Positions 37,301-52,300 of a DNA stretch of 64,000 nucleotides are shown here, one piece after another. Where the stretch lies: positions 21,238,477 through 21,302,476 of the forward strand of contig CAIIXF020000004.1 in the NCBI GenBank assembly GCA_903813345.2, given 5' to 3'. The number at the start of each line of letters is the position of its first letter. Positions within the stretch are counted from its first letter, which is position 1. The stretch is from Owenia fusiformis (Eukaryota > Annelida > Polychaeta > Sabellida > Oweniidae). Under the pieces are notes generated by a model that ran no database searches, had not been told where the DNA came from, and worked only from the letters and a program-made list of their open reading frames with translations. A program made the translations under genes and the position numbers.

Positions 37301-40300
37301 CTAACTTAACTTTTTAAATATGACAATATATATATATAACAATTGTGTATATAACTAACAATATATATATGTATGTATGTCTTGAATATTTTACTGATTG
37401 TCTTCCATCTAAGTATTTTTGGGAGGGATGGGGATGGGGGATGGGAGGGGATGAAAATTGATGTGACTGTTCAAACTATTCAACCTTTGCTTGATCAGTG
37501 GCTAAATGTCAGTTTTGTTAGGGATTGATATATTTTTGAAGCAAACATAAATGTTCAAAGGTGAATGTAGTTACTCAATATGAAATTAATGTGGTCAGTC
37601 ACCCTTTAGATGCTTTGTTTTTTACTTCAAGCTAGAAATCATTCTGATCCCTCATCTTTTTAGGAGAGAAGGGGATGAGGGGTGGATTATCTTAAGACTG
37701 AATAACAATTTCCTCATTTTCTGGCTAGTTAATTCTATTGTTAATTGTATTGCTTTCATTTGTTATTGCTCCTAGAAGAAGAGAAAAAAGTATATGTGTT
37801 TTTCTAATATCTTGTTTATTATGTGGCAGTGCAAAAATATATTGAATTTCCATGAGTAAGTATTATTCACTGAATCATTTCAAATTATATATAGTTTATA
37901 TAAACTAGAAGACTTGTGTAGCATCAAGAACCATGTTTTGAGGCCTCCTCACATATGAATGAATTCAATAATCATAGCCTTCGAATTGGGTAAACTGTCA
38001 ATTCTCGTGGAACGTAAACTTGCGAATTGAAGCTCAACTTTGCAAATGCTTCCGAACATTTCAGAATGTTTCCACAAGGGTACTTCTGCAGACAAACACC
38101 CCAACGATGTACAATATACATATATACGAATGGGAACAAATTTTACTCAGAGTCCTATTCGCCAGTACACACAAGTTGACATAGGGGGGAGGGTTTGTTC
38201 ACATGTGAGGAGGCCTTTTAATCTGAAATGGAGAATCACATCATTGCTTCTATGCTATAACATACAGCTATCTTTTGCCAGTGAAGCATTTACATAATGT
38301 ATCCTTGATAATTAAGAGCTCTTTTGTCTCATAGCACTCCATAAAGGTGATAATTCTGTGATTACCTACCATAATCCCTGGAAAAGTGGAAATGTTAAGG
38401 AAACAGGTATAAAAAACGGAACAATTTTAACACTGAAAATGCCAAAGATTTTCATCTGTTACTTCCAACAATAACTGAAATTTCATCTGTACTAATAATC
38501 TTGAAAATTAACTAAAAAAGATCAACTAGATAAATAAATATCATCTGAATCTGTAGCCAGAAAGCCTTAAAGCTGCAGTATTTTTCCATTAAGGAGGCGA
38601 TATATACATTCATGTCATTTTAGATTCAGATTCTCTTAAAAGATCATGAAGATTCATTTGAGATCATGAAGAACCATTTGAGATCATGAAGATCCATTTG
38701 AGATCATGAAGATCCATTTGAGATCATAAAGATCCATTTGAGATCATGAAGATCCATCTGAGATCATAAAGATCCATTTGAGATCATGAAGATCTCATCA
38801 TAATCAAAACTTTAAGATAATACATAAGAGAGAAAAAGTAAGTCAGTGGTTATAAAATGTAGTTGAATGTGGCTTGGGAAAAAGTTGGATATTGATATAT
38901 TTTGAGATGATGCTTAATTCATGAGATGCTACTTTTATGAAAAATGATGTTGACCTTATGCAATTGCAGCTCCCCTTCAGAAAATGATCACTGTGATCAT
39001 GGTTGTTTGTTGTATAGAGTGGAAAAGAGTGAAATCAGCAAGGAATAAGATTATCATATAGACATGTAGTCAACACTCTAAATTGACAAAAATGCTAAAA
39101 AAAGTTGATTGTTTTATTCAGGCCTTAGAGAGATAAGTGTGAAATTGGCGTGATGATTTTTCGTAAGGAATGTAGCTACTAAGCTAAGGGGATGTAATTT
39201 GAAGGGTGAAGTGCTATTTGATTGAGTATATAGAACATAATTTTTAGAGGTGTGCATGTATAATGAAACTAAAACATGATAATGGTCATTATTGGGTCTT
39301 TCAATTCAGTCTAGTGTGCAGCCTCAACAAACTAGATCATTATTAGGCTTGGCATTGGACTGATTTGGCAGAACTCAAATTCAAATTCCATCTTTAACTT
39401 TCAAGGTGATTACCCTGAGTAGAGCAGTTAGTTTAAACTAACTTCTGAATAAGTTAGACTTTACAGTTGAACATCCTTGCCCCCTGCCATACCCCTGATA
39501 CTGACATTCTCTCATCATTCGGCTAGCAGAAAGAAACAAGTTTCAATAATATTTCAATACTAGTCGATTCTGAGAAAAATGATGATGGAAATGACAATAT
39601 ATGGTAAAAAATCATCCCTCTGTCAAAGGCAAGCTCTGGTTGGCTCAGCGATCAGTTTAAAGGGTTCTTTTAACGAAGACGAATCTTTTAACAAGCATAA
39701 AGGAACACATTTCAGTAATGTTTCGATACTGGTTAATTCTAGGGAAATGATGATGAAAGTGACCATGACATATAAAAAAAATCATCCTTCTTGCGAAGAC
39801 ATGCTCTGGTTTGCTCAAGAATTAGTTCCGAGATTTCTTTGAATGAAGACGAAGCTACCTTTTAAGAAGCAATATCAAAGGAATGTGAATTGTGGCATAT
39901 CACTTGTATATGCATGCTTATATGTTTCTATCTTGTTGCAATGTGGTGTATGAACCTGGACAGTGTTCCTTTAGCCAATCAGAAGTGTCTAATTATTTGT
40001 TTCATCACCAGCTGTCATTTTTTATTAATGGTACTTTTATCACCCTTAATGGGGTTTCCATTGAATAGAATCATAATCATCATCAATATACAGTGAAACC
40101 TGTGTATAGTGAACCCCCATGGAGCCACAAAACTTTGTTCACTATAGGTAGGTGTTTACTAAAGAGAGGCATTTTTATACAGACCTCAGTAGAGTATGTG
40201 CTGAAAAGAGGTGTTCACTTAGGGGGCTGGGGGCATTTTTATACAGAACTCAGTAGAGTATGTGCTGAAAAGAGGTGTTCACTTAGGGGGCCGGGGGCAT

Positions 40301-43300
40301 TTTTATACAGAACTCAGTAGAATACGTATGTGCTGAAAAGAGGTGTTCACTTAGGGGGCCGGGGGCATTTTTATACAGAACTCAGTACAGTATGTGCTGA
40401 AAAGAGGTGTTCACTAGCCACAAGTGTTCAGTGCAGTCACACCATTTGCAATAACTTAAAAGATGGTGACATTTTGCCTTGTATTAATATGGAATAGGCT
40501 GCATACTGATTAGACAGTGTTGCCGTATATTGATGAATTTCACTTTATCTCAATAATGTTTTATTATGTTACTCTCAGTTCCATTGATCAATATAATAAC
40601 ATTATATACATTAAGGTAGATTGAGTGGAATGGCTAATTGAGTTATGTGAAAGTGTGTATTTTGACGTCATATACAAACTGTTTCAAATGTCACCTTAAT
40701 TGGGTCACCTTAATTATGTTTTAACTATCAGTACAATGTTTCTCCCACTTGTTTGCCGTCTGTCCAGCTCTCCGTCAGAAGTTAGAAGACTGATCACAAG
40801 TAAGAGGAAGGAACCGACAGAAGACAACATAAGAACATCAGTAAGGGGAAGGGGAGAGTTTTAAAATGTTTAACCCACGCGCACTCTCAAGTCTGTTGAC
40901 CCTCAAGAAAGATAACTAACATCACAATCAAATCAAGACAAAGAAAGATGAAAGAAGACAAACGAAGACACTGATGCAGCAACAACAGTCATCCGTCTTT
41001 CTGTAGCAAAATTCTAGAAACTCTTTTGAAGGAATCCTGTATGAATGTAACTGTGTTTAAACTGAAAGACACTGCTATGATAAACTAAAGTTGACCTGAC
41101 AAAAGTTTTAGATTTTTGTTGATTATCAATAGAAAACTCCCTTGAGTTGAAAGCCGACACCTAATTTTTATATCACTACCAGAATTGCATTATTTTAATC
41201 TCCAACTTATTTTGTTCATTGATAAGTATTCAGTGTTCTTAACAAATGGCAGGAGGTGCATTACCTTATTTCAAAATGGCCACTGCTTTTGTCACAGAAA
41301 AACACATTTTATTTTTTGTCAATCAAAAGCATTTAACCTTTGAGTTATTGAGAACAATCAAACAGTAGTAGTGATGATTTGTCTGTATTAACACTCATAA
41401 TAAGTCACTTGTCCCAATAACAGCAATTATCGTATGATCTGTAAAATGAAGCCTTCTGATTGGTCAGTTCTTGTGCTGTACCAATCTGTATTGCTACTGA
41501 GATTGTCCCCATTGATCATCTCCATTGCAATACAGAAAATATTGGTACGGAGGGGACATTCTCAATAGCAATACAGAGGATCACACGATAAAAATGTCTC
41601 GATATTCTGTATTGGCACTCGACTTCGTCTCGTTCCAATTTGGAATTTCTCGAGCAGAATATATCCTGTATTGCACTTCAAATCATTCAATAACTTATAT
41701 TACATAATCAGTGGATGACTCGGAGGCAAATAAGCCAGACTTGTACATAGAAGGAGAAACCAATTGGAGACTTTTTAGAATTTGCCTTAATATATACAAT
41801 GTGGGATGTTTATTTTGTTAAAAATAGTATAGATTAACCTACGGGGCACATTTTAAAACATAATTTGTTTCAAATAGATAGATTTTGTCGTTAGAGCTAT
41901 GTGAAAATTTTTGGAACAAGTTCCAAGAGGTTAATAGTAAATACTGCCGAGATGAAGCTCTCTTTTAAGAAGCAAAATCTAACTACATGTACACATATTG
42001 AAAAGGTAGCTTAATATGTACCCATGGATGACTATGTCATGCTAACCATGCTTAGTGCTAAGTAAAAGCATCCCCTGTTGAGGTATAATCTCTGTTTTAT
42101 CTCACTCATGGACACTGATGCTGATAAGTAGACCCTTGTCATGAATAAAATTGTAAATTTATTAGTTTTTGTACATTTATGAGGGTGCAATGAACTTATA
42201 GGTTATTAATGCTGAATTTGAAGTTTTATCATTCTTTACTTCCTGGGTATGTAGTTACAACATCTGACACTTTATAGATTAAGGTAAAGTCTAACATGTT
42301 ACTCAGGTGCTTGCGGTTAAAGGTGCATGCACTTTTTTGAATGCTGGTGAATCAACTGTACAGGTTAGAATGACTGAGGTCTTGAAGATCAGGAATTTGA
42401 GATTAACTATAAGTTCTTGTGGTTACAAAGAAAAAAGCGTTGAGTTAGCAGATTTTATAAGATGGACTACTCTTTGATTGCCTTTCAAAATGACAGTGGA
42501 AGTGTTGTTGAATATTCCCTGCAGGCTGCATGTCCTATCCCTTCATCGTTACCTTTTTAACAAAAATGCTCTCAATGATTAAAGATGGAAAATAGAAACA
42601 TAATATCATGAACACAAAACATTTAATAGTTTGTGTTGGCTTTCATCAAAATAGATTCTCAGATGTTAAATAGATGGCAGTACATGTTTCTCTAAATCTG
42701 CTCGTAATATTGTTATTTTCATTACTGGTAACAGAACAGTACTTTTCCATAATACAATATAATCTGATATAGAATAATGTACAGTACAATATAATACACA
42801 ACAAAACACAATGAAATACAACACAATACAGCACAATACATTACAATATAATAGAATGCAATACAATACAATATAATTTAATACAATGAAATGCAATACA
42901 ACACAACATAATATAACACAATGCAATACAATACAACACAATACAGCACAACAGATTATGATATAATATAATACAATGCAAAATATAATACAATGCAATA
43001 CAATACAATACAATACAATACAATGCAATATAATAATTTGCAATCAGTAACTTGGAAAAGTTGACATTGTCCATTTTTTTCTTGAACTAAAGATGTTTGT
43101 AACTGATGATTTTATGTACAAAATGTAAAAATATAAATTATATTCAGACCATGTTAACATACTAAGCTTATTCTTTGATCCCATGACTCCTTGTTTGATG
43201 TTGCCATTTTGTCAATCTTGATTGGTTATCATGAGTCACATGACTCGATTGAATAATGCTGGGAGTGTAAATTCTTGTATCTAGCTCTGATACTTGGAGA

Positions 43301-46300
43301 TAATGCAGTGTTTTGTGATTCATGATTTTTTTAGACCAGCCCAAAGATAAATATTACTTTATGAATATTTCATCCAATCTGGTAATATCTTTGATTCTGA
43401 TAATTATTCTGATATATGAGATCAGCTCCAACATTGCATATCATTCATTTGTACTCCTCTAAGGATATTTATAGATACCAATACCAATACCAATACCCTT
43501 GTTGTTGGATAGGTAAAATAGGTTGCACCTTAACACACAATATGTTCATGTACCAGAATGACCCGAAAACATTAAATCACATGTTTTTAATAGGCTTAAA
43601 GGTTAAAGAATTCAACTGATTTTTCTCGTCAAAGTGAAAGATCACTGCCCAATAAACTAATCACCTTGTTGCGTTTACACCTGCGAGAGCATTGATTATC
43701 AGTGAGTTATTCTCTAATTAACATTATCGCTAAGTAGACTCAACAGTTGCTTTAGGAAACAAATCATGTTGCCTTGACAACATACAAATTAGGTTACCTT
43801 GACAATGTATATTTTCACAATAAATAAAATAAAAGGCATTAACATGATAAAATGGCACAACTTGCAAATGGTTAGAAAGTGAAACAGTTAGTTATAGTTA
43901 CACTTGACATAAAAATCAAAAACTTGAGTAGAGCTGATTGATTTTTGACTTGCTCATTTCTTTTTATAGTAAAACCTGTGTATATTGAACATTCTTTTGC
44001 CATGAAAACCATTCAGTTTTGGTAGGTGTTCACTACAGAGAGGGTGATTTAATCAGTAGAGTATGTGATGAAGGGTGTCTTCTAGAGACAAGTGTTCACT
44101 ACAGAGGGGGTGATTTATACAGAAGTCAGTAGAGTATGTGTGGAGGAAGGGTGTCCTCTAGAGACACATGTTCACTAAGACAGGTTTTACTGTATGAGTA
44201 TTTAAAAAATTTTGCTTGGGAAAATTGTCCAGTGTTGGTACGTGTTCATTAGAGAGAGGGTGATTTATACAGAAGTCAGAAGACCATGTGGGGAGGGAAT
44301 GTGTTTACAGGAGACAGGTGTTCACTAGAGACGAGGGCAATGTGTTCACTAAGACAGTTTTTTTTCTCAAATTGTTATCTCTTATTCTTTTCCTTTGTTA
44401 GATAGAACTTTTTTAAACTGCCCATGAAATATTACAGAAATAGATATTTCTGTATTATCTATGATTCAAGCATTTGCAATTTTGACAAAATCATTTGTTA
44501 CCAAGTTGAGAAACATTAGTTTCATTTTTGGGTGAGTTCCCAAATGGTCTATAATGCTAAATGCCAAAATTCATAACTACTGACTTATCCATTTTTCTGC
44601 AATAAAATCTAAATAAATCACCATTTTATGTCTTTATGATTCAAAGATATCTATTGCTCACAGGCTCTTAGCAAGTAATAGGCCGCTGAGAAAATACCAA
44701 AATGAGATTATTAGATTACGTAAAAGTCAATTTTGTTTATAGATCAGGAAATTTGAGGTGACATCTGTATATTTTTTTATTAGGTGTACAGTAAAACCTG
44801 TCTAATCTGAACCAAACTGGAACCAGACAAGAGTGTTCAGATTAGCAGGTGTTCACATTTTAAACATGTGAGTCAATGGGAGATGACAAATTTTGGACCA
44901 AGAAGCAGTTTTTACATTGAGAGGTGTTCAAATTAGAGAGGTGTTGAGATATACAGGTTTCATTGTACATATGGTTTATCAGTTTAGATTGAGATTTGGC
45001 TAACATGTTTATCTGATTCTGGTAATATAAAACTTAATGCTGTCTTGTTTTACCAAAGTTTTACGTAATATGTTACGGAGAAAATGGATGGTTGATACAA
45101 TGTTGATGTGTTACAGATGAAAAACTTGAAATTCTCATCCTGTTTCTAGCGCATTGATAATACAACCAATTGCCTATTCACCTGTTACCTATTTGCCTGT
45201 TAGTTGTACATTTGTTGCCTATTTTCCTGTTAGTTGTACATTTGTTGCCTATTTTCCTGTTAGTTGTACATTTGTTGCCTATTTTCCTGTTTTCTTTCCT
45301 TACTGTGCACTTTAGATGATATGCTGAAATATTTTGGTATTTTTGCAGGAAATTCCAGTAAATGCTAGGTTTCTATAGTTCAAGGGTACTCAGTAGATTG
45401 TTAAGGAACCCTATACAAAAGTAACAACATGGTTTTGTACAATTGGTGAAAACCTAAGAAAATTAGAGGAATTTACTGGGGAAAAAATGAGCTACATTTC
45501 ATACTTGATTTGCAAAAGTCACAAAAGGCAATGTTCACGAAATTCATTCAGGGAAGTAAATCAAATGAAAGTGTTTCCTGAGGTTTATATCAGGGAAATG
45601 TTATTTAAGAAGTTGTGAGGTACTTCAAATGTTATTCCTTTGTTTTATTGCAAATTATAGCGCTTTAGAGATACGCATCAGTGATTTGGTAGTTACCAAG
45701 AATTTGGGTGTGAGGTGATGTTGGATGTCGATGGGCATAACTTTACACACGCTTTAGAAATTAATTAAGGAGTAATTCTGGGGATGTATACAAGGTAATC
45801 GTAAATTAGCTTTACCATCACTGTACTGTGACTATTTTTAACTGAATGTAAGTTACGGAAGTAACTTTTGTGCTTGATTATCTTCAATGAGATCACTGCC
45901 AGTAAATAAAAACGTGATGTTGCTCATGTTTTTGAAATGAGAAACAGATCGCAAAGAGCAAAATCAACAAGGAATAAAATACAAAATCATGTAGTGAACA
46001 CTCTAAATGATATACTGCATAGACACTCTCTAAATTATATACTGCATAGAAATGCAAGAAAATCTGTGCTTATAATAGAATATTGTAGATGAAACAAATG
46101 ACCTTTTACTGCCGTATAAGCTGCTATGATTTCATTTACGATCAAGAGTCTGATCTAGAGATTCACGTTTTCCATATATATAGATTAAGAACATTGTATT
46201 AATGTCTACAAGTCACCCAAAACACAAATTGGAATATACTGAAGGAGATTACAAATTGCAGAAGCTAGGGGCTCTATGGATACATACTGTATTGTCTAAG

Positions 46301-49300
46301 AATATTGTGATATATTTGGATGTACAAGTCAGAAATTGTAATAGTTGAATTGACAGAAGAGCAGCTTACGAGGAAGGACCTGGAATAGCAAGGAATTTTA
46401 AAGGAATTTGAGAAACATACTGAGGATACATTTGCTCTATTTATAGTTCTATGTATTTCAATAATGGTGACCTTGTTCTACTAATAAAGGGGTTACCCTT
46501 ACTGTTAATGCCAACTGGCAAAACAAAATAAAACAACAGGCAAACAACAAACAATCCTGGTACAATCAACAGAGATAACCTATTATTGTCTGCTCTATGA
46601 AATTCCAGTAGAAGTTTGGATAATTAATGAGTTGGCTCAGTGGTGAAATATTTGTGTATGATAGTTCTATAAATAGTTGTTGTGAAAGATGTGGACCTGG
46701 GCCTACCTTTACCCATCTCAAACTGAACATGATAGAGAGAAGTACTCCCCTGGCCCTGGTGGGGACTGTTCACCTAAGTTACATGTAGGTATAGTTACAT
46801 GTAGGTACATGTAAATTTTTTTTCAATTTTTTTTTGAGCGGGACATACAATTTATATGTCCCGGAGCTCCGTTGGAGCGGGACATACGAAAAATATTTGC
46901 CCGGATATGGAATATATTCCCGGTTGATATGTCCCTGAAACCTCATCAGGTATGGAATACATATTATTTACATGGTGGTTACATTGTTTGTATGCAAGTT
47001 CATTAGTTCCATATCAGTAACTATGTAATATATAATTAACTATATAATTAAGTTTTATATAACAAGTTGAATATAATTTCATAAGCTAAGCTATAGGTTA
47101 CAACATACAGGTACAGAAGCTACCTGTATGTATATAACTTATATATTATGAGCATATATGACCCCGCCCCCATTTACTTCTTTCCTTGTGGGAGAGGGCC
47201 ATTTCAATCCTATAAGTATATATAAGTGTTCATAAGTACCATATGCATTCTTACATAAGATAAAGGTATATAATATAGTTACACAACAAGTGAAAAAGTC
47301 AATTGAAGTTCAAGATTTGTGTCATATTCCCAAGTTGATGAAGAGAGAATGGAACTCATTAACTTGGTGCAGGACTATCCTTTTGGTGAATAAACAGGAA
47401 TGATAGAATTATCTCAAATATTATATGCATTTTCCCAAGAGGTTTCATACATTTTCTTTGATTAATCACCCATGATAAATCTTATTGTGCCTTCAAAAAA
47501 TGTTGATGGGCATGTTTTTATAATCCTAAAAGAGTGGAAAAGGAGTGACATCAGCAAGAAATAAAATAAACAGGCATGTAGTTGATATTCTAAATTGTAT
47601 AGAAATATTAGAAAATCAGACACTTTATTCAAATTTTAGAGAGAAATTGATGGAATTGGCAATAGCAGACGGAATTTTACTTTGGGTTTTTGATGAATCG
47701 TTTATGTTATTGTCACTTGTTGCATTGAGAAAACATTGTAAGTGAAGAAATCATATCTTGATAATATTGACATTGGGGAATTAAAAATTGCTGCTTCATT
47801 GGCTAATATACATGTAGTGATAATATCTCCTTATAGATAAAAATGATATCTTACAGGTTCATAGAATAACTTCAGTATATTTTGCTATTATGGTGAAAGC
47901 TTTTTTTCAAGTGATGAATTCTGTCCGTCATAAATGTTTGAACTGTTGGCATTTTGTTAAATATTAAATAGTTTGAGAATACAGACAAAAAATGAAATAA
48001 GTAACTGGTGAAACTACATAAAATTTTAACTTGAAAACTGTTTTGAAATTACTAAAAACAGCTGGCAGTAGCTTTATAATCAGAGGAAATCAGCTCTTGC
48101 CTAAGCGCTAATGAAACACAGGAATTATGTTAAAATTTAATATTTTCAGGCTATGGATGATCCTCCCACTTATATCAGCAATACCTGAACATTGTCTATA
48201 TATGATTAAACTAACATGCATATTCACATCTATTAACTTATTGGGATTATTTATATGAAAAATATGAAGGACCCATTTCCCTCCTGCAGCGATGGATTTG
48301 AAATTTAAAAATTATTTTTGCATTTTTAGTGTATGAGGAGGATGTATGTTCTGTTTATCAGAAAAATGGTCCATACTCATGCTCCTAATATATGTATAAA
48401 ATCATGCACCTTCAGATAACTTTTTAATCAGCTCTACAGGATGGTCTACCCAACCTTTACTGAACCAATTGATACATTGCTTACATTGCATGGTCAATTC
48501 ATGGTCTAATCTATTGAAATAAATATCTGTTTGTTACATTTTAGCGCTACAGATCTGTTTGTTATATTTTATAAGGATGATCTCCCACCACCCCCATCTG
48601 AACTGATTGACATATTGTCTATGCACAAGCCCACATGTAATGATCTAACCTATTGAAATAAATATCTGTTTGTTACATTTTAGCGCTACAGATATGAGGA
48701 TGAGCTCCCACCACCCCCACCTGAACTGATCGACATATTGTCTATGCACAAGCCCACATGTAATGATCTAACCTATTGAAATAAATATCTGTTTGTTACA
48801 TTTTAGCGCTACAGATATGAGGATGAGCTCCCACCACCCCCACCTGAACTGATAGACATATTGTCTATATGCACAAGCCCACATGTAATGATCTAACCTA
48901 TTGAAATAAATATCTGTTTGTTACATTTTAGCGCTACAGATATGAGGATGAGCTCCCACCACCCCCACCTGAACTGATCGACATATTGTCTATGCACAAG
49001 CCCACATGTAATGATCTAACCTATTGAAATAAATATCTGTTTGTTACATTTTAGCGCTACAGATATGAGGATGAGCTCCCACCACCCCCACCTGAACTGA
49101 TAGACATATTGTCTATATGCACAAGCCCACATGTAATGATCTAACCTATTGAAGTAAAATATCTGTTTGCTATATTTTAGCGCTACAGATATGAGGATGA
49201 GCTCCCACCACCCCCACCTGAACTGATCGACATATTGTCTATGCACAAGCCCACATGTAATGATCTAATCTATTGAAGTAAAATATCTGTTTGTTATATT

Positions 49301-52300
49301 TTAGCGCTACAGATATGAGGATGAGCTCCCACCACCCCCACCTGAACTGATGGATAAGAAGGCACAAGAAAATAAATCACAGAAAACAACCACCACAGTC
49401 ACTACAACAAAACAGGTTTGTTTGTTTGTTTGTTTGTTTTATATGTTGCTTGTTTAATCTCCACAAACAAAATAACTCTGTTTTTATATTTTATTTTTTG
49501 TTTGTACAATCATGTGGGTCTCCACAAAGTGTGTTTCTTTGTTTTTGGCTTGTGTTGGCTCTTGCAAAAGTTTCTTTGGTTGTCTGTGGATGTTTATTGA
49601 TGCTATAATCAAACATTCTTATATCAAACTCAACCATTTTTTGCTTTACTTCATTATCAATCATATTATTCTATACTCATTCATATTTACACCATACTCA
49701 ACCATATTTGTGCCAAACTCAACCATATTTATTCCATACTCAACCATATTTATACCATACTCAACCATATTTATTCCATACTCATCCATATTTAAACCTT
49801 ATTCAACCATATTTATTCCATACTCTACCATATTTATTCCATACTCAGCCATATTCATGCCATACTAACCACCAAACTCAACCATATTTATCTCAGGTTA
49901 CTCAACCAGTGAAGACACAGCAGCCCACAGTTGCAAAAGAGCCAAGCCCTGCACGACAAGTACCACCCCCAACAAAAGTTATTGTACCCAGAACACCTCC
50001 AGGTGTACAGAAGTCACAGGTAATCATCATTAACGAATATTAAAATGGTATTATACTGAGCTGAAGATGAGATTTGAAGTATTATTTAATTTAACAGCAT
50101 GTTTTTCATCATGTTGAAAGGATACAATATTATCATCTGTTCGATCAACAGGTTGGCAGCACTGTCTCTCCCCTTTCTTGTTTGCATATTTCAATTTCAG
50201 AATTTTAGATCAACCTTTCAATAGGTTCTCATTTGAAACATTGAAGTGAATTTGTGTTGAGTTTGTGAATATAGATGGCAGCTATGTAAATGGTAGCTTT
50301 GTTAAATGATGGAGTATGTTACATTATTAAATGATTTTCATTGTGGGAGTCATGTCTTCAAATGAAAAATAGCATAAATACAAAGAAATTAACAAGAAAT
50401 AAAGTAAACAAGCATTTATTATAAGCACTTCGAATTGTTTAGAGAAATAAGAATAGCCCACATATACCATTCAAGTTTTTTGAAAAATTTAGTCCCCGTG
50501 ACCATCCCCTACGTAACTTAAGGTAGAGCATGGGCTTTCAACTCTAATTGAAAGCCCATGGGTAGAGCAAATGGGAGTTCAGAGATTTAATATAATAATA
50601 AGAGGGAAAACCCCAGAGCTTAGGAGATGACAGACATAATTACGTCTCTTGCTTACCACCTTTAGAATTTTCACCTGTTATTTTCTGAATACCACACTTC
50701 GTTATGATGTTTTATAGATGTAAGCATATTCCGTACACCTTTCTTTATCTTATGTGAAATAAGAAGCTATGATATTGGTTAACACGCCAGAAATGAACAT
50801 AATATTATTCAAAGTATTTTTAGAAAATTTTGAAACCTCCATTGAATGACGTCATTTGTCTGTAGATTTGACCAATCAGCGACAATATATTCTCATTAAA
50901 CATTTACATTATAGGCATATGTCTTCACTGAACCCTGGGGTTTTCTCCCTCTTATGTAAGACTACTAAAAATAAAGAAGGGTTATACAAAACTAACGGAA
51001 TCATAATATAAATGCATATTATTATTTAGCTGATATGAATTCAATAACCCTACCCCCTAACTCAATGAAAAAGATGCTCATCAAAGAAAATATTTAATGC
51101 ACACTGATACTGATAAATCCTGATGAATCGAATGAAAGTTATTTTTGATTCTGATGAGGTCGTTGTTTGGGAATTACTGTTTAAGTAATTCTTTCTCGTA
51201 GTAAAGTTCAAATAGAATCATGACTTCCATTTGTCTCTAAATAATGCATAAGCGGCTTTTAGATATTCCTTTGGTATTTAAACAGTCTCTTTTATCTAAT
51301 CAAAATCATTCTGATATATGGCTTCCCGTTAAGTTTATATGCAGAAATGGTGATATTTCTTTCAGTCTCTCTCAAGTGATGAAGACTTCAAACATTATTC
51401 ATGTTTTTATAGCACGTGTTTGGTTATGTGTCTCTGTACAATATTTCTCGATGTTTTTTTTTTATTTGTGTGATTTTTAGGAGAGTATGACATTGGTGAT
51501 ATTTTATGGATGGGCTATTGTCTGCCTTTGTACTGAATATTATAAAAATGTTTGGCTGGAGGACAGAATTTGGGATTTTGTAAAAAATGATTTCCATATT
51601 CGTAATTTTTGGTGGACGTTTTAGGATGTTATGTCTTCGTGCTTTAGGAAATGTCTGGGTATGTATAGAACAATGACACAGTTGACAATACAGTAAGATA
51701 TGGAAAATGTTAAGTTATTTTTCTAACTTAAGGATTGTACTTTTTTTAACAAAAAATTCAACAAATGACATCGATATCTTCGTTTGAAATCAGTATTCGA
51801 TGGTTTAGTTAAGTGTGCCAAATGTACAATATTTTTCCACCGTTTACAAAAATATTGTTTTTATTTTGACATGGTATCCTATTAATATCTCAGTTTGCAT
51901 GGATTTCAATCATAATCTTGCATCGAAAGGGAATTTGAGAGAGGGGGCTACGTACAATTTATACGTACAAAGAGACTAATGTTTTGATAGTCTTATATAA
52001 TTTGAAAATTCAATTTTGATAGTATATACACTGTAATCTTATATAATTTTTTAAAAATTCAATTTTGGTCAGTCAGTAGTACTGAACAAGGTGTCAACAA
52101 TTTTTGTCAAATTAGACTAACTTGAAGAATGATAGTCTATGGGGCATGGATATAAGACAATTAGATGTATAATCTCTTTATATATGGGCTCAGGGGGAAC
52201 ATTACCTTAGTCCACATTGGTAATGTTCAATTAACGAAATATAATTGGTTTATTTTCTATATTCCCATAATGTACCTTATGGCAGTAGAATACTGATACA

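Larger units (their letters stand above)
28695..49304 (+). other. DLG intron 4 (20.6 kb)
   Basis: The largest intron. It holds minisatellites at 29610, 32262, 33640, 34540, 36525, 38640, 42735 and 45199, TIR elements at 28922, 37939, 40089, 43965 and 44788, a foldback at 41429 and, at its 3' end, the exon-head array 48420-49350. Stretches 30000-31900 and 46100-48400 show little beyond dispersed fragments such as the one near 47525-47640. Confidence 0.7.

Noticed and set aside
42666-43074. Minus-strand frames rich in Cys, Ile, Leu and Tyr
   Set aside because: They are translations of a degenerate CAATA microsatellite.
47545-47745. 66-codon plus-strand frame without low complexity
   Set aside because: It overlaps a dispersed repeat seen about eight times in the window with stops in other copies.
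48681-49300. Treating the decoy exon heads as annotated DLG exons
   Set aside because: They lack the MDKKAQ continuation. Only two have a phase-0 donor and it is weak, so they are listed as an array and as a finding, not as coding exons.
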